64,000 nt of DNA from assembly GCA_014156375.1 (NCBI GenBank), contig RQJH01000003.1, positions 1,721,799 to 1,785,798 on the forward strand, given 5' to 3'. The position numbers and the translations under genes were made by a program. The notes beneath the pieces are model-generated. The model had not been told where the DNA came from. It worked only from the letters and a program-made list of their open reading frames with translations, and ran no database searches. This stretch comes from Enterobacteriaceae bacterium 89 (lineage in GTDB: Bacteria; Pseudomonadota; Gammaproteobacteria; Enterobacterales; Enterobacteriaceae). This document shows positions 20,010-29,078 of this stretch, piece after piece (position 1 is the first letter of the stretch; each line of letters starts with the position of its first letter).

Positions 20010-21599
20010 TTACTGAATGGCGCTATAAATGGCTGACTGGATGGTCAGCCATTTTTTATTCTGCGCATTGGGTGATGCGTCGGCCCGGAGTTTGGCCTGC
20101 GAGACGTTATAGCGCTGCCTTTCCACCACCGCAGGCCCGGTGCAAAACGCCTGCAGATAGGATTTTCGCACTGAGGTCAGCGTCTCGCCGTTCGACATCG
20201 CATGCTCAAGCGTGCTGATGAATCGCCGACAGGGCTTGGGTTCGTCCATCTGCAGGCGATAACGCAGCAGCAGCTCCAGCACCTCGTCATAGCGGAACGA
20301 CTGCGCCTGCTCGGTCCATGCCACCTGCCAGCTCATTCCGCCCTGCAAAAACAGCGTGGTCACCTGCGTATCATTGCGGTCGATAGCGGAGCGCAGGCTG
20401 TTAACGTCCCAGCTGATGCCCATATTCGCCAGCTTTTCACGCGGCGAAGGGATTTCCCGCTCTGGCGCATCCACCAGTGAATCACTGCTTCTGGTGCTGG
20501 TTTGGGCCTGTGGCGTAGCGCTGTTGAACAGCCACAGCGAGGCAAAAGCCAGCACCAGCACCGCCACGCCCACGCTTCCCCATAGCACCGTTGAGATAAG
20601 CTGGTGTCGGTCTGCGACCTTCTGCGGCTCCTGCTTTCTGGGCGGCTCAATGCTGTCGCGCAGCGGCTGGCGATCACCGCCAAGCGCGCGATCTTTCTGC
20701 CGTGCGTGTTCCCAGAAATGATGAAGTTCGTTGCTGTCGACCGCCATAAACGAGGCCGGATTAACCCGCGTACGCCCCTGCTCAAAAGCACGCTGCACCG
20801 GACCGGCGATCTGGTGGACATAGCTATCCAGCAGCGCGATTTCCGTGGTAGTGAGCGGACGCTGATCCACTACGGCGTTGCGCATCATCCGGCAGTCTTC
20901 CAGAAACGCGTGCAGAGTCACGCGCTGCTCCGCCAGAAAAGTTAGAGCAGCCGCTGAGTTGAACAGCGGAGAGTAGTAACGGGCAAAGGATTTTTTATCC
21001 ACCACCAGCAGGGCTAAATCGCTGAACAGCATGCCGGAGAGCACATCTCCCGCGTCGCTGTTTGCCAGCCACTGCCGCACCCGATCTGCGCCAAACTGTA
21101 ATTTGAGGTGGTCGTTGAGCCGTAAAGCATCCGGCCAGGCTTGCGCAATCAACGCCTTCAGGGTCAGCTTCAGCGCCCGCAATTGCCGCTGGGCCTGCTC
21201 CTGACGCGCATCGCTGTCGTCGCCCGGCACCGAAGCGAATTTCAGCAACGGCTGCTTTTCGCGCACCGATTCCAGCGCCGCGACAAAGCGCAAAGCGGCA
21301 ATCAGCTGATTATCGCTGACGGTCTGGCCCCGTTCATAAACCGGAACCACCTGCTGCAAATGCCGCAGCTGGAGCGTGAAATCACTCAGTTCGGCATCAT
21401 TCAGATTCAGCCTGCGCGCCACCGCAGCCCAGCCTCCCAGATTCAGGCGGGCCTGTTCAAGCTGTTCCAGAAACCAGCGCGGGTCTCTGGCATCAGCGCT
21501 GTTCACATTCAGCAGAGAGAGAATTTCCAGTGCCGCCTGGCGGATCACGCTCAGGCAATGCTCAAATTTGTCGCCCGTGTAGTGCGATGCCGTATGCAT
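20010..21599 (-). CDS. STY4199-family HEPN-like membrane protein
   Basis: A 529-residue protein of unknown function that I place, from memory, in the STY4199 family described as HEPN-domain containing. Residues 1-330 are a helical cytoplasmic-type region; 335-358 form a single hydrophobic span (VLWGSVGVAVLVLAFASLWLF); the C-terminal 170 residues lie on the other side. The only RN-type motif resembling HEPN is RNAVVD at 240-245, which has Asp where an RNase HEPN would have His, so nuclease activity is doubtful. An AAGGAAC site precedes the start. It is convergent with treF and absent from E. coli K-12 here. Confidence 0.55.
   Translation of the reverse strand: MHTASHYTGDKFEHCLSVIRQAALEILSLLNVNSADARDPRWFLEQLEQARLNLGGWAAVARRLNLNDAELSDFTLQLRHLQQVVPVYERGQTVSDNQLIAALRFVAALESVREKQPLLKFASVPGDDSDARQEQAQRQLRALKLTLKALIAQAWPDALRLNDHLKLQFGADRVRQWLANSDAGDVLSGMLFSDLALLVVDKKSFARYYSPLFNSAAALTFLAEQRVTLHAFLEDCRMMRNAVVDQRPLTTTEIALLDSYVHQIAGPVQRAFEQGRTRVNPASFMAVDSNELHHFWEHARQKDRALGGDRQPLRDSIEPPRKQEPQKVADRHQLISTVLWGSVGVAVLVLAFASLWLFNSATPQAQTSTRSSDSLVDAPEREIPSPREKLANMGISWDVNSLRSAIDRNDTQVTTLFLQGGMSWQVAWTEQAQSFRYDEVLELLLRYRLQMDEPKPCRRFISTLEHAMSNGETLTSVRKSYLQAFCTGPAVVERQRYNVSQAKLRADASPNAQNKKWLTIQSAIYSAIQ
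20027..20057 (+). terminator. treF terminator inside the end of the convergent gene
   Basis: AAATGGCTGAC and GTCAGCCATTT form an 11-bp stem with loop TGGAT, followed by a T-run. It lies 22 bases after the treF stop and is entirely within the last codons of the convergent STY4199-like gene. Confidence 0.85.
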
Positions 21600-21744
21600 C
21601 CGTGTTCCTTCTTATAAGGCAATGAGTTTCCCTTATAAATGACAGGGTTTTATTTTTGTTTTAAGACAGTTACAAAGTAGATTACTTCAGAAGACGCAGC
21701 GCTAATCCGTCTATAAACCCCTAAAATCCCTCGGAGTAATGGCG

Positions 21745-22290
21745 ATGATAACTCTCACCACCGCCCGGCTGAGCTGTACCGCACTGACCGAAGCCGACTG
21801 GCCCTTTTTCTTATCGCTGTATCAGGATCCTGCTGTGATGCGCTTTGTTACCGATCAGCTCAGCGAAGCCGAAGTCCGGCAGGCCTTTGAGCCGCGTCTG
21901 CAACCCTGGGCTCCGGATGCAGAGCACTGGCTGTGCCTGGTGGTGCGCGATCGCGAAAGCCAGCAGCCGCTGGGGTTGACGGGATTGATTCAGCGGGAAG
22001 CGTCGGTGGCTGAGGTAGGGTTTATCTTTGCCAGCGCGGCACACGGAAAGGGGTATGGCACCGAGTCGCTGCGTGCCGTCTGTGAATTCGCCTTTACCCA
22101 GGGGGAAATGCGCCGTCTGGTGGCGACCGTTACCGCAGGGAATCAGGCTTCACGTCACGTGCTGGAGAAAATGGGCTTTGTGCTGGAGGGAGAACTGCGT
22201 GAGAGCTATTTGCTGGGTGGCAAATGGCATAACGACTGGGTTTTTGGGTTGCTGAAGCGGGAGTTTTTCCCCTCACTATCAGGGGGCTGA
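21745..22290 (+). CDS. GNAT-family N-acetyltransferase (RimJ/RimL-like)
   Basis: A 181-residue acetyltransferase of the GNAT fold that would use acetyl-CoA. N-terminus TLTTARLSCTALTEADW and C-terminal EKMGFVLEGELRESYLLGGKWHNDWVFGLL are typical of the RimJ/RimL group that acetylates protein N-termini or small amines; the acetyl-CoA loop is near HGKGYGTESLRA. Two in-frame ATGs (21739 and 21745) are possible; I choose the second because the CGGAG site lies 8 bases before it and only 2 before the first. Substrate unknown. Confidence 0.8.
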   Translation: MITLTTARLSCTALTEADWPFFLSLYQDPAVMRFVTDQLSEAEVRQAFEPRLQPWAPDAEHWLCLVVRDRESQQPLGLTGLIQREASVAEVGFIFASAAHGKGYGTESLRAVCEFAFTQGEMRRLVATVTAGNQASRHVLEKMGFVLEGELRESYLLGGKWHNDWVFGLLKREFFPSLSGG

Positions 22291-22302
22291 GCTGGATTTT
22301 CC

Positions 22303-22396
22303 ACCCTCTCCCTAACCCTCTCCCTGAGGGAGAGGGAACTGAACTGTGCGGCCTGCTTTTCTCCCTCTCCCCGTGGGAGAGGGTCGGGGAGAGGGC
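22303..22396. repeat. Palindromic CCCTCTCCC/GGGAGAGGG repeat pair (copy 3)
   Basis: Two palindromic units between the convergent ends of the GNAT and SDR genes, with the same GCATCACACCGCAC-like tail as copy 1. Confidence 0.85.
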
Positions 22397-22413
22397 ATCA
22401 CACCGCACCGAAC

Positions 22414-23172
22414 TTACAGGAACATCCCACCAGACACTTCCACGCGCTGCGCATTCATCCAGCCAAGCTCATCGCTCAGCAGTGCAGCTATCGCGCCGCC
22501 GATATCATCCGGCAGCCCGGTACGACCCAGCGCGGTCTGCGCCGCAATATGCTTGTTCATTTCGGCATTATCGCGAACCTGACCGCCGCCAAAATCAGTT
22601 TCAATCGCACCCGGCGCGATGATATTGACGGAAATCCCGCGTGCGCCCAGCTCTTTAGCCTGATAGCGGGTCAGCACTTCCATCGCCCCTTTCATCGACG
22701 CATAGGCGGCAAAGCCTGGCAGCGCAAAACGGGCAAGACCGGAAGAGACGTTAAGGATACGACCACCGTCCTGGATCAGCGGCAGCAGGCGCTGGGTCAG
22801 GAAGAACGGCCCCTTAAAATGAATCTGCATCAGCTCATCAAACACGGCTTCGCTGGTCTCTGCAAAAGAGCCGTACAGGCCAATTCCGGCGTTGTTCACT
22901 AAATAATCAAACGTGTCACGCTGCCAGACATGTTTCAACTGTTGTTGTACTTCCGTGGCAAAACGTTCGAACCCGGATACTTCCCCGACGTTCAGCTGCA
23001 ATGCCACTGCTTTCACGCCAAGTTGTTCAATTTCACCGACAACTTTCTGCGCTTCCTGCTGGTTGCTGTTGTAGGTCAGAACAATATGAATTCCCTTCGC
23101 GGCCAGCTTCAGCGCTGCGTTTTTTCCCAGTCCACGGCTGCCGCCGGTAATTAAAGCAATACGTTGTGTCAT
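22414..23172 (-). CDS. Short-chain dehydrogenase/reductase
   Basis: A 252-residue classical SDR enzyme, NAD(P)-dependent. The N-terminus has TGGSRGLGK (cofactor-binding TGxxxGxG), then NNAG (LVNNAGIG), the catalytic Ser in ILNVSSG and YASMKGA (Y-x-x-x-K), and the C-terminal EVSGGMFL. The start is the ATG at 23172, with GAGG 6 bases upstream; the frame extends to 23247 but that would run through the promoter shared with the LysR gene. Divergent from yhjC, its likely regulator. Substrate unknown. Confidence 0.85.
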   Translation of the reverse strand: MTQRIALITGGSRGLGKNAALKLAAKGIHIVLTYNSNQQEAQKVVGEIEQLGVKAVALQLNVGEVSGFERFATEVQQQLKHVWQRDTFDYLVNNAGIGLYGSFAETSEAVFDELMQIHFKGPFFLTQRLLPLIQDGGRILNVSSGLARFALPGFAAYASMKGAMEVLTRYQAKELGARGISVNIIAPGAIETDFGGGQVRDNAEMNKHIAAQTALGRTGLPDDIGGAIAALLSDELGWMNAQRVEVSGGMFL

Positions 23173-23290
23173 AACCAACCTCGTTTCAGGTGTGCGAACA
23201 GTGATAAAGAGCTTATTAGGTGTTGTATAATCAATAAAGGTCGTCATTTACGTTTCATTGTTTCAATTACAACAACAAAAGGCGCTGGCG

Positions 23291-24190
23291 ATGGATAAAA
23301 TTCACGCAATGCAATTGTTCCTGCGCGTGGCAGAACTGGAGAGTTTTTCCCGCGCCGCAGACACGCTTGGCCTTCCTAAAGGTAGCGTATCGCGTCAAAT
23401 CCAGGCGCTGGAAAACCTGCTCGGCGTACGGTTATTACACCGCACCACACGTCGGGTTCAGCTCACCCAGGATGGGATGGTCTATTACGAACGCGCCAAA
23501 GATTTACTGAGCAATCTCGACGAACTTGACGGCATGTTCCAGCACGATCCCACCAGCATCAGCGGCCGTTTGCGCGTGGATATGCCCGTAGGGGTGGCGA
23601 AAAACCTGGTGATCCCCAGATTGCCCGCCTTTCTGCAACAGTATCCGGGGATTGAACTGGAGCTCAGCAGCAGCGACCGTCTGGTAGACGTTATTCGCGA
23701 AGGGTTCGACTGCGTGGTGCGCGTCGGTACGCTGAAAGAGTCCGGTCTGGTGGCGCGGAAAGTGGGCAAGCTGACGGTGGTTAACTGCGCCAGCCCGGAT
23801 TATCTGGCGCGTTTCGGCTATCCGGAAACCCTGGACGATCTCGCCAGCCATGCGCTGATTCACTATGCGGTCAATATCGGCGTGCGCCCGCAGGGATTTG
23901 AGTTAAGTCTCGATAACGAAACCCGCTGGCTGAAAACGGGCGGCGTGCTGACGGTCAACAGCACCGAAACCTATCATGCGGCCTGCCTTGCCGGGCTGGG
24001 CATTATTCAGGTGCCAAGGATTGGCGTGAAAGAGGCGCTACGCAGCGGCAAGCTGGTGGAAATTCTGCCGCAGTACCGCGCCGGGGCCATGCCGGTATCG
24101 CTGATTTACCCGCACCGACGCAATCTCTCCCGCCGCGTTCATCTGTTTATGGAGTGGCTGACAGAAGTTTTGAAAAGCTATGTCGATTGA
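23291..24190 (+). CDS. yhjC: LysR-type regulator YhjC
   Basis: LysR-family regulator, 299 residues, which aligns end to end with E. coli YhjC (MDKIHAMQLFLRVAELESFSRAAD is split here as MDKIHAMQLF and LRVAELESFSRAAD). The winged helix-turn-helix is in residues 1-65 (LPKGSVSRQIQALENLLG), followed by the effector-binding domain. It sits just before yhjD as in E. coli, but here it faces an SDR gene. E. coli YhjC has been linked to csgD control; that is from memory. The ATG at 23291 is preferred over upstream in-frame starts on homology. Confidence 0.88.
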   Translation: MDKIHAMQLFLRVAELESFSRAADTLGLPKGSVSRQIQALENLLGVRLLHRTTRRVQLTQDGMVYYERAKDLLSNLDELDGMFQHDPTSISGRLRVDMPVGVAKNLVIPRLPAFLQQYPGIELELSSSDRLVDVIREGFDCVVRVGTLKESGLVARKVGKLTVVNCASPDYLARFGYPETLDDLASHALIHYAVNIGVRPQGFELSLDNETRWLKTGGVLTVNSTETYHAACLAGLGIIQVPRIGVKEALRSGKLVEILPQYRAGAMPVSLIYPHRRNLSRRVHLFMEWLTEVLKSYVD

Positions 24191-24271
24191 TTTAGCTCGG
24201 CTTTCGTCAATTTCAGGCACCTCTTCGGCTATAATTCCATTTATGTTGTAAAAATAAGGAATAAATACCTG

Positions 24272-25300
24272 ATGACGCCGGATAACGACGCAAAACGCCC
24301 CACTCAGGATCTGGACTACGATCCCGTCAGGAAAATGGACACCGAGGACAAACCCGCTTCGGGCATCAAACAGAAGGCCACCGGTGCGCTGAATAAAGCG
24401 ACGGGCACGGCGCAGAAGGTCCAGCGCCAGCCAATTATCGCGCATCTTATCCGCGCTGCTGAACGCTTTAACGATCGGATGGGCAATCAGTTCGGCGCTG
24501 CGATCACCTACTTCTCGTTCCTGTCGATGATCCCCATTCTGATGGTGTCGTTTGCCGCAGGGGGCTTTATCCTCGCCTCGCACCCGACGCTGTTGCAGGA
24601 CATTTTCGACAAGATCCTGATGAACGTCAGCGACCCGACGCTTGCCGCCACCTTAAAAAACACCATCAGCACGGCGGTACAGCAGCGCACCACGGTCGGG
24701 ATTGTCGGTCTGCTGATTGCGCTCTATTCCGGCATTAACTGGATGGGCAACCTGCGCGAAGCGATACGCGCCCAGTCCCGCGACGTCTGGGAGCGCACGC
24801 CGCAGGATCAGGAAAAGATTTGGCTGAAGTACTTCCGCGATTTCATTTCGCTGATTGGCCTGCTGGTGGCGCTGATCGTCACGCTGTCGATCACCTCCGT
24901 CGCCGGGGCGGCGCAGCAGATGATTATCTCCGCACTGTATCTCGACTACCTCGACTGGCTGAAACCCGCCTGGCGGCTGATTGGCCTCGCCATTTCCATC
25001 TTTGCCAACTATCTGCTGTTCTTCTGGATTTTCTGGCGACTGCCCCGCCACCGCCCGCGTAAAAAAGCACTGATCCGCGGCACGTTTATTGCGGCGATTG
25101 GCTTTGAGGTGATCAAAATCATCATGACCTGGACGCTGCCTGCGCTGGTGAAATCCCCGTCCGGGGCGGCTTTCGGTTCGGTTCTGGGGCTGATGGCGTT
25201 CTTTTATTTCTTCGCGCGCCTGACGCTGTTTTGCGCCGCGTGGATTGCCACCGCCGAATACAAAGACGACCCGAGAATGCCGGGGAAAACCCACCGCTAA
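24272..25300 (+). CDS. yhjD: Inner-membrane protein YhjD (YihY/BrkB family)
   Basis: Multi-span inner-membrane protein of 342 residues, near-identical to E. coli YhjD. A charged cytoplasmic N-terminus of about 75 residues is followed by roughly six hydrophobic segments, e.g. AAITYFSFLSMIPILMVSF and LIGLAISIFANYLLFFWIF. In E. coli, a YhjD substitution suppresses the loss of Kdo addition to lipid A precursors, so a transport role for lipid IVA has been suggested. A terminator hairpin follows the stop. Confidence 0.93.
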   Translation: MTPDNDAKRPTQDLDYDPVRKMDTEDKPASGIKQKATGALNKATGTAQKVQRQPIIAHLIRAAERFNDRMGNQFGAAITYFSFLSMIPILMVSFAAGGFILASHPTLLQDIFDKILMNVSDPTLAATLKNTISTAVQQRTTVGIVGLLIALYSGINWMGNLREAIRAQSRDVWERTPQDQEKIWLKYFRDFISLIGLLVALIVTLSITSVAGAAQQMIISALYLDYLDWLKPAWRLIGLAISIFANYLLFFWIFWRLPRHRPRKKALIRGTFIAAIGFEVIKIIMTWTLPALVKSPSGAAFGSVLGLMAFFYFFARLTLFCAAWIATAEYKDDPRMPGKTHR

Positions 25301-25308
25301 TCCTCTCT

Positions 25309-25340
25309 GCGGGTTGAAATCTCAACCCGCTCCTTTTCTT
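25309..25340 (+). terminator. Rho-independent terminator of yhjD
   Basis: GCGGGTTGA and TCAACCCGC form a 9-bp stem with loop AATC, followed by a T-rich TCCTTTTCTT stretch, 8 bases after the stop. Confidence 0.75.
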
Positions 25341-25562
25341 CAGCAGATAAATCCAGATGGTAACTTTTCTTTAACCAAAAACTGGTTTTATCTGCTGATT
25401 AATGATTTATGTGAAGCATTTCATGGAAGTGAATTTGCTGGTCTGAAAATTATCCGCTTTTTGCCTGTTTTTCCGCCAAACCCCACGCCCTGTTACACAT
25501 TGAAATACCGATTTGGCTGTGCGTAATATGGCCGTTCGTTCGCCAAAAAATAAGAAAATATT

Positions 25563-26885
25563 ATGCAAACTGCTACCACCACCATCGACGGCCAGCCGGA
25601 TATCGCGCCGGTAAACTCGCGCAACAAGGTCGTTGTTGCCTCACTCATTGGTACCGCCATTGAGTTCTTCGATTTCTACATTTACGCCACCGCCGCGGTG
25701 ATTGTGTTCCCGCATATTTTCTTCCCGCAGGGCGATCCGACCGCCGCCACGCTACAGTCGCTGGCAACCTTCGCCATCGCTTTCGTTGCGCGTCCGATTG
25801 GCTCCGCGCTGTTCGGGCACTTTGGCGACCGCGTGGGTCGTAAAGTGACGCTGGTGGCGTCTCTGTTGACCATGGGGATCTCCACCGTGGTGATCGGCCT
25901 GCTGCCGAGCTATGAAACTATTGGCATTCTGGCTCCTGTGCTGCTGGCGCTGGCGCGCTTTGGTCAGGGTCTGGGCCTTGGCGGTGAATGGGGCGGCGCA
26001 GCGCTGCTGGCAACCGAGAACGCTCCGCCGAAGAAACGCGCGCTGTACGGCTCTTTCCCGCAGCTGGGCGCGCCGATTGGCTTCTTCTTCGCTAACGGCA
26101 CCTTCCTGCTGCTGTCGTGGCTGCTCAGCGACGAACAATTCATGAGCTGGGGCTGGCGCGTACCGTTTATTTTCTCTGCCGTGTTGGTGATTATCGGTCT
26201 GTATGTCCGCGTTTCTCTGCATGAAACGCCGGTGTTCGCCAAAGTGGCCGCAGCGAAAAAACAGGTCAAAGTGCCGATGGGTACGCTGCTCAGCAAACAC
26301 CTGCGCGTGACCATTCTGGGCACCTTTATCATGCTCGCCACCTACACGCTGTTCTACATCATGACCGTGTATTCAATGACCTACAGCACCGCCGCCGTAC
26401 CGCACGGCCTGGGTCTGCCGCGTAACGAAGTGCTGTGGATGCTGATGATGGCGGTGATTGGCTTTGGGGTGATGGTGCCGATTGCCGGTCTGCTGGCCGA
26501 CAGATTTGGTCGTCGTAAGAGCATGATCACCATTACGTCGCTGATTATTCTGTTTGGCCTGTTCGTATTCCAGCCGCTGCTGGGTTCCGGTAACCCGGCG
26601 CTGATTATGGCCTATCTGCTGATTGGCCTTAGCCTGATGGGCCTGACCTTCGGCCCGATGGGCGCCCTGCTGCCAGAGCTGTTCCCGACGGAAGTGCGTT
26701 ACACCGGCGCTTCGTTCTCCTACAACGTGTCCTCGATTCTGGGGGCTTCTGTCGCACCGTATATCGCCGCATGGCTGACCGGCACCTACGGGCTGGCGTA
26801 TGTGGGATATTACCTGGCATCGATGGCGGCGCTGACGCTGATTGCTTTGGTGCTGACTCACGAGACCCGGCATCAGTCTTTGTAG
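25563..26885 (+). CDS. yhjE: MFS transporter YhjE
   Basis: Inner-membrane major facilitator of the metabolite:proton symporter (MHS) type, 440 residues, equal in length to E. coli YhjE. Twelve hydrophobic spans are expected; the MFS loop 2-3 motif is GHFGDRVGRKVT and its repeat is LLADRFGRRKSM. The region GEWGGAALL is shared with ProP/KgtP/ShiA relatives. The substrate is not established. The ribosome binding site is weak. Confidence 0.93.
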   Translation: MQTATTTIDGQPDIAPVNSRNKVVVASLIGTAIEFFDFYIYATAAVIVFPHIFFPQGDPTAATLQSLATFAIAFVARPIGSALFGHFGDRVGRKVTLVASLLTMGISTVVIGLLPSYETIGILAPVLLALARFGQGLGLGGEWGGAALLATENAPPKKRALYGSFPQLGAPIGFFFANGTFLLLSWLLSDEQFMSWGWRVPFIFSAVLVIIGLYVRVSLHETPVFAKVAAAKKQVKVPMGTLLSKHLRVTILGTFIMLATYTLFYIMTVYSMTYSTAAVPHGLGLPRNEVLWMLMMAVIGFGVMVPIAGLLADRFGRRKSMITITSLIILFGLFVFQPLLGSGNPALIMAYLLIGLSLMGLTFGPMGALLPELFPTEVRYTGASFSYNVSSILGASVAPYIAAWLTGTYGLAYVGYYLASMAALTLIALVLTHETRHQSL

Positions 26886-26890
26886 TTTTT

Positions 26891-26961
26891 CCCCCCTCTC
26901 CCACATGGAGAGGGGAGCTAAAACTTTCCCTCTCCCTAGGGGAGAGGGTCAGGGAGAGGGG
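26891..26961. repeat. Palindromic CCCTCTCCC/GGGAGAGGG repeat pair (copy 4)
   Basis: Two shorter, more diverged palindromic units between the convergent ends of yhjE and yhjG. Confidence 0.8.
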
Positions 26962-26968
26962 AAAAGCC

Positions 26969-29011
26969 CTACTTCCGCATCTGCGACAAAATCACATGGC
27001 ACTGATTCGCATCCCCTTCTGACGGGGAAATCAGCGCCAGCAGCGCCGCGGCCGGCGTCACCAGCGTTGCCAGCGCAGCAGCCACTGCCCCACGCACAAT
27101 CAGCGGTCCTGGCTTCACGCCGTAATCCGGATTTTTAAACGTTCCGCGCACATACAGCGGCGAGCGCAGGGTGATGATTCGAATGCCTTTGCTTTCCGGA
27201 TCGATGGTTAAATCCATCTGCTCAGTAGCAAAACTGAGGTTCCCCGTCACGTTTACCAGCGCGTTCTCCGTATCAAAGGCCAGAATCTGCGGCCGCGCGA
27301 CGCCGTGGTTGATATCGACATTCGCCGCCGCACAGTTGACCCGCACTTCGTCATCGCCAAAGATTTGCCCGATAACAAAGTTGCCGACGTTAAGGCCGAG
27401 GATCTCCATCAGGTTGCGGCTGACCACGCCGTCGTTCATCAGCAACTTGAGATTCCCGTCGCTCGAGCCCAGCAGCGCCGCGACCGAGTTGCCGGTCCCG
27501 CGCAGCTTCGCATCACCGTTCAGTTCACCCAGCGTCTTTTGCATCAGCTCGACGTTCGGCATCAGCTCTTTCAGCCGCAGCCTGCGCGCCTGAATGTCCG
27601 CTTCGCCCTGCATCGGCTTTTTGTTGCCCGCCAGATGGATATTGGCGTTGATGGTGCCGTTCGCCATGCCAAACTTCAGCGGCTGCAGGCGCAAATCACC
27701 GCGCTCAAGGATCACGTGCGTCGACAGGTCGCTGAGCGGCAGCGTGCTGCCATGCACAATATGCCCACCTTTAAAGCGCACGTCGGCATCCATCACGTCC
27801 CATTTGTCGGTTTCGAAGCGCTCATACGGCAGCACTTTTCCCGCAGGCTGCGGATCCTTCTTCACCTCCGCCGTTTTGGTGCCTTTGCCGGAATCCACGC
27901 CAATCAGCGGGCCTAAATCCGCCAGCCGCAGCTGCTTCGATTCCAGATCGCCCTCCAGTTTCGGACGCGGCTTGATCATGCTGTACTTCATCGTCCCGTG
28001 GATGTCGCTGTCGCCGATCCGCCCGTTGAAGTCGCGATAGTCAAAGACGGAGCCTTTATCGGTGTCGATTTTCGCCACCAGATGGCCGTCCGTTTCAAAC
28101 GGCGGCGTCTCCGGCAACAGAACACCCGTCAGGTCATACAGCTGCCCCAGCGAGTCGCCAGAGAACTTCAGGCGCAGATCCACACCGCCCATTTTCATCG
28201 GGTCGTTCACCGTGCCGTCGAAGGCCACGCGGGTGTTGCCGGAGCGGATATCGGCCTGCACCGGGAAAGGCGTACCTTCACTCTTCAGCGCCAGCATGCC
28301 GCCAATTTTTCCGGTGCCTGTCAGCGGTTGTCCTTTGTAATGACCCTGTGCTTTTAAGCCAAAGACGTAATCGCCCGCTTTTGGCCCACCGTTTTTGCCT
28401 TTTTCCCCGGTGACTTCGCTGAAGGCCAGTGCTTTACCCAGCGGATCGACGAAGATCTCGATGTCGGCGCGCGTGACCTTGTCATTCACTTTGATCCGCC
28501 CGCGATCGAAAAGAATATTATCCAGCTGAAATGACCAGGACGAAGGTTGCGCATCTTTCTGGTCGCCGCTGGCCGACGCCAGGTTGAACGTCCAGTTGTT
28601 GATTTTGTCCGACAGGCGAATGATGCGCGCATCCGGCTGTACCAGCTTGATCCACGGCAGGTACACCGTTTTGCTCAGCAGCGACAGCGGCGCCAGCGTG
28701 GCTTCCACGCGCGGCAGGTGCACCATGGTGATTTCAGGAATATCAGGCGGATTGCCCAGAAGAATATCGTCCGCATGGACATGCGGCCACGGAACCCAGC
28801 TCCGCCAGCCGGTTTCAGTAGGCTGACGCTCCCAGACCACGCCCAGATCGCCGCGAATGGCAAAAGGCCGGCCGATCTCCGCAGACACTTTCTGGTTGAT
28901 GGTGGGTTTCAGACGGTTCCAGTCAAAGGTCGCAATGATGATAACCAGCAGGACGATAAGAAGAAGTAGCGTCGTAAATGTGATGGTTATGACTTTGGTG
29001 GTTTTTGTCAT
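26969..29011 (-). CDS. yhjG: AsmA-family protein YhjG
   Basis: Inner-membrane-anchored periplasmic protein of the AsmA family, 680 residues against about 690 in E. coli. One N-terminal span (residues about 6-28) is followed by FDWNRLKPTINQKVS, the AsmA signature, and a long periplasmic region rich in beta structure. AsmA-like proteins are thought to form lipid-carrying bridges between the two membranes. A C-terminal hydrophobic stretch (VAAALATLVTPAAALLALI) is also conserved. The ATG at 29011 has an AGGAG site 10 bases upstream. Confidence 0.93.
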   Translation of the reverse strand: MTKTTKVITITFTTLLLLIVLLVIIIATFDWNRLKPTINQKVSAEIGRPFAIRGDLGVVWERQPTETGWRSWVPWPHVHADDILLGNPPDIPEITMVHLPRVEATLAPLSLLSKTVYLPWIKLVQPDARIIRLSDKINNWTFNLASASGDQKDAQPSSWSFQLDNILFDRGRIKVNDKVTRADIEIFVDPLGKALAFSEVTGEKGKNGGPKAGDYVFGLKAQGHYKGQPLTGTGKIGGMLALKSEGTPFPVQADIRSGNTRVAFDGTVNDPMKMGGVDLRLKFSGDSLGQLYDLTGVLLPETPPFETDGHLVAKIDTDKGSVFDYRDFNGRIGDSDIHGTMKYSMIKPRPKLEGDLESKQLRLADLGPLIGVDSGKGTKTAEVKKDPQPAGKVLPYERFETDKWDVMDADVRFKGGHIVHGSTLPLSDLSTHVILERGDLRLQPLKFGMANGTINANIHLAGNKKPMQGEADIQARRLRLKELMPNVELMQKTLGELNGDAKLRGTGNSVAALLGSSDGNLKLLMNDGVVSRNLMEILGLNVGNFVIGQIFGDDEVRVNCAAANVDINHGVARPQILAFDTENALVNVTGNLSFATEQMDLTIDPESKGIRIITLRSPLYVRGTFKNPDYGVKPGPLIVRGAVAAALATLVTPAAALLALISPSEGDANQCHVILSQMRK

Positions 29012-29078
29012 GCCGTTGGCACTCCTGTTTTGCCTCACCTTTCATGACTATAGTTGAGGCTGACAGAAAACCGGCAGA

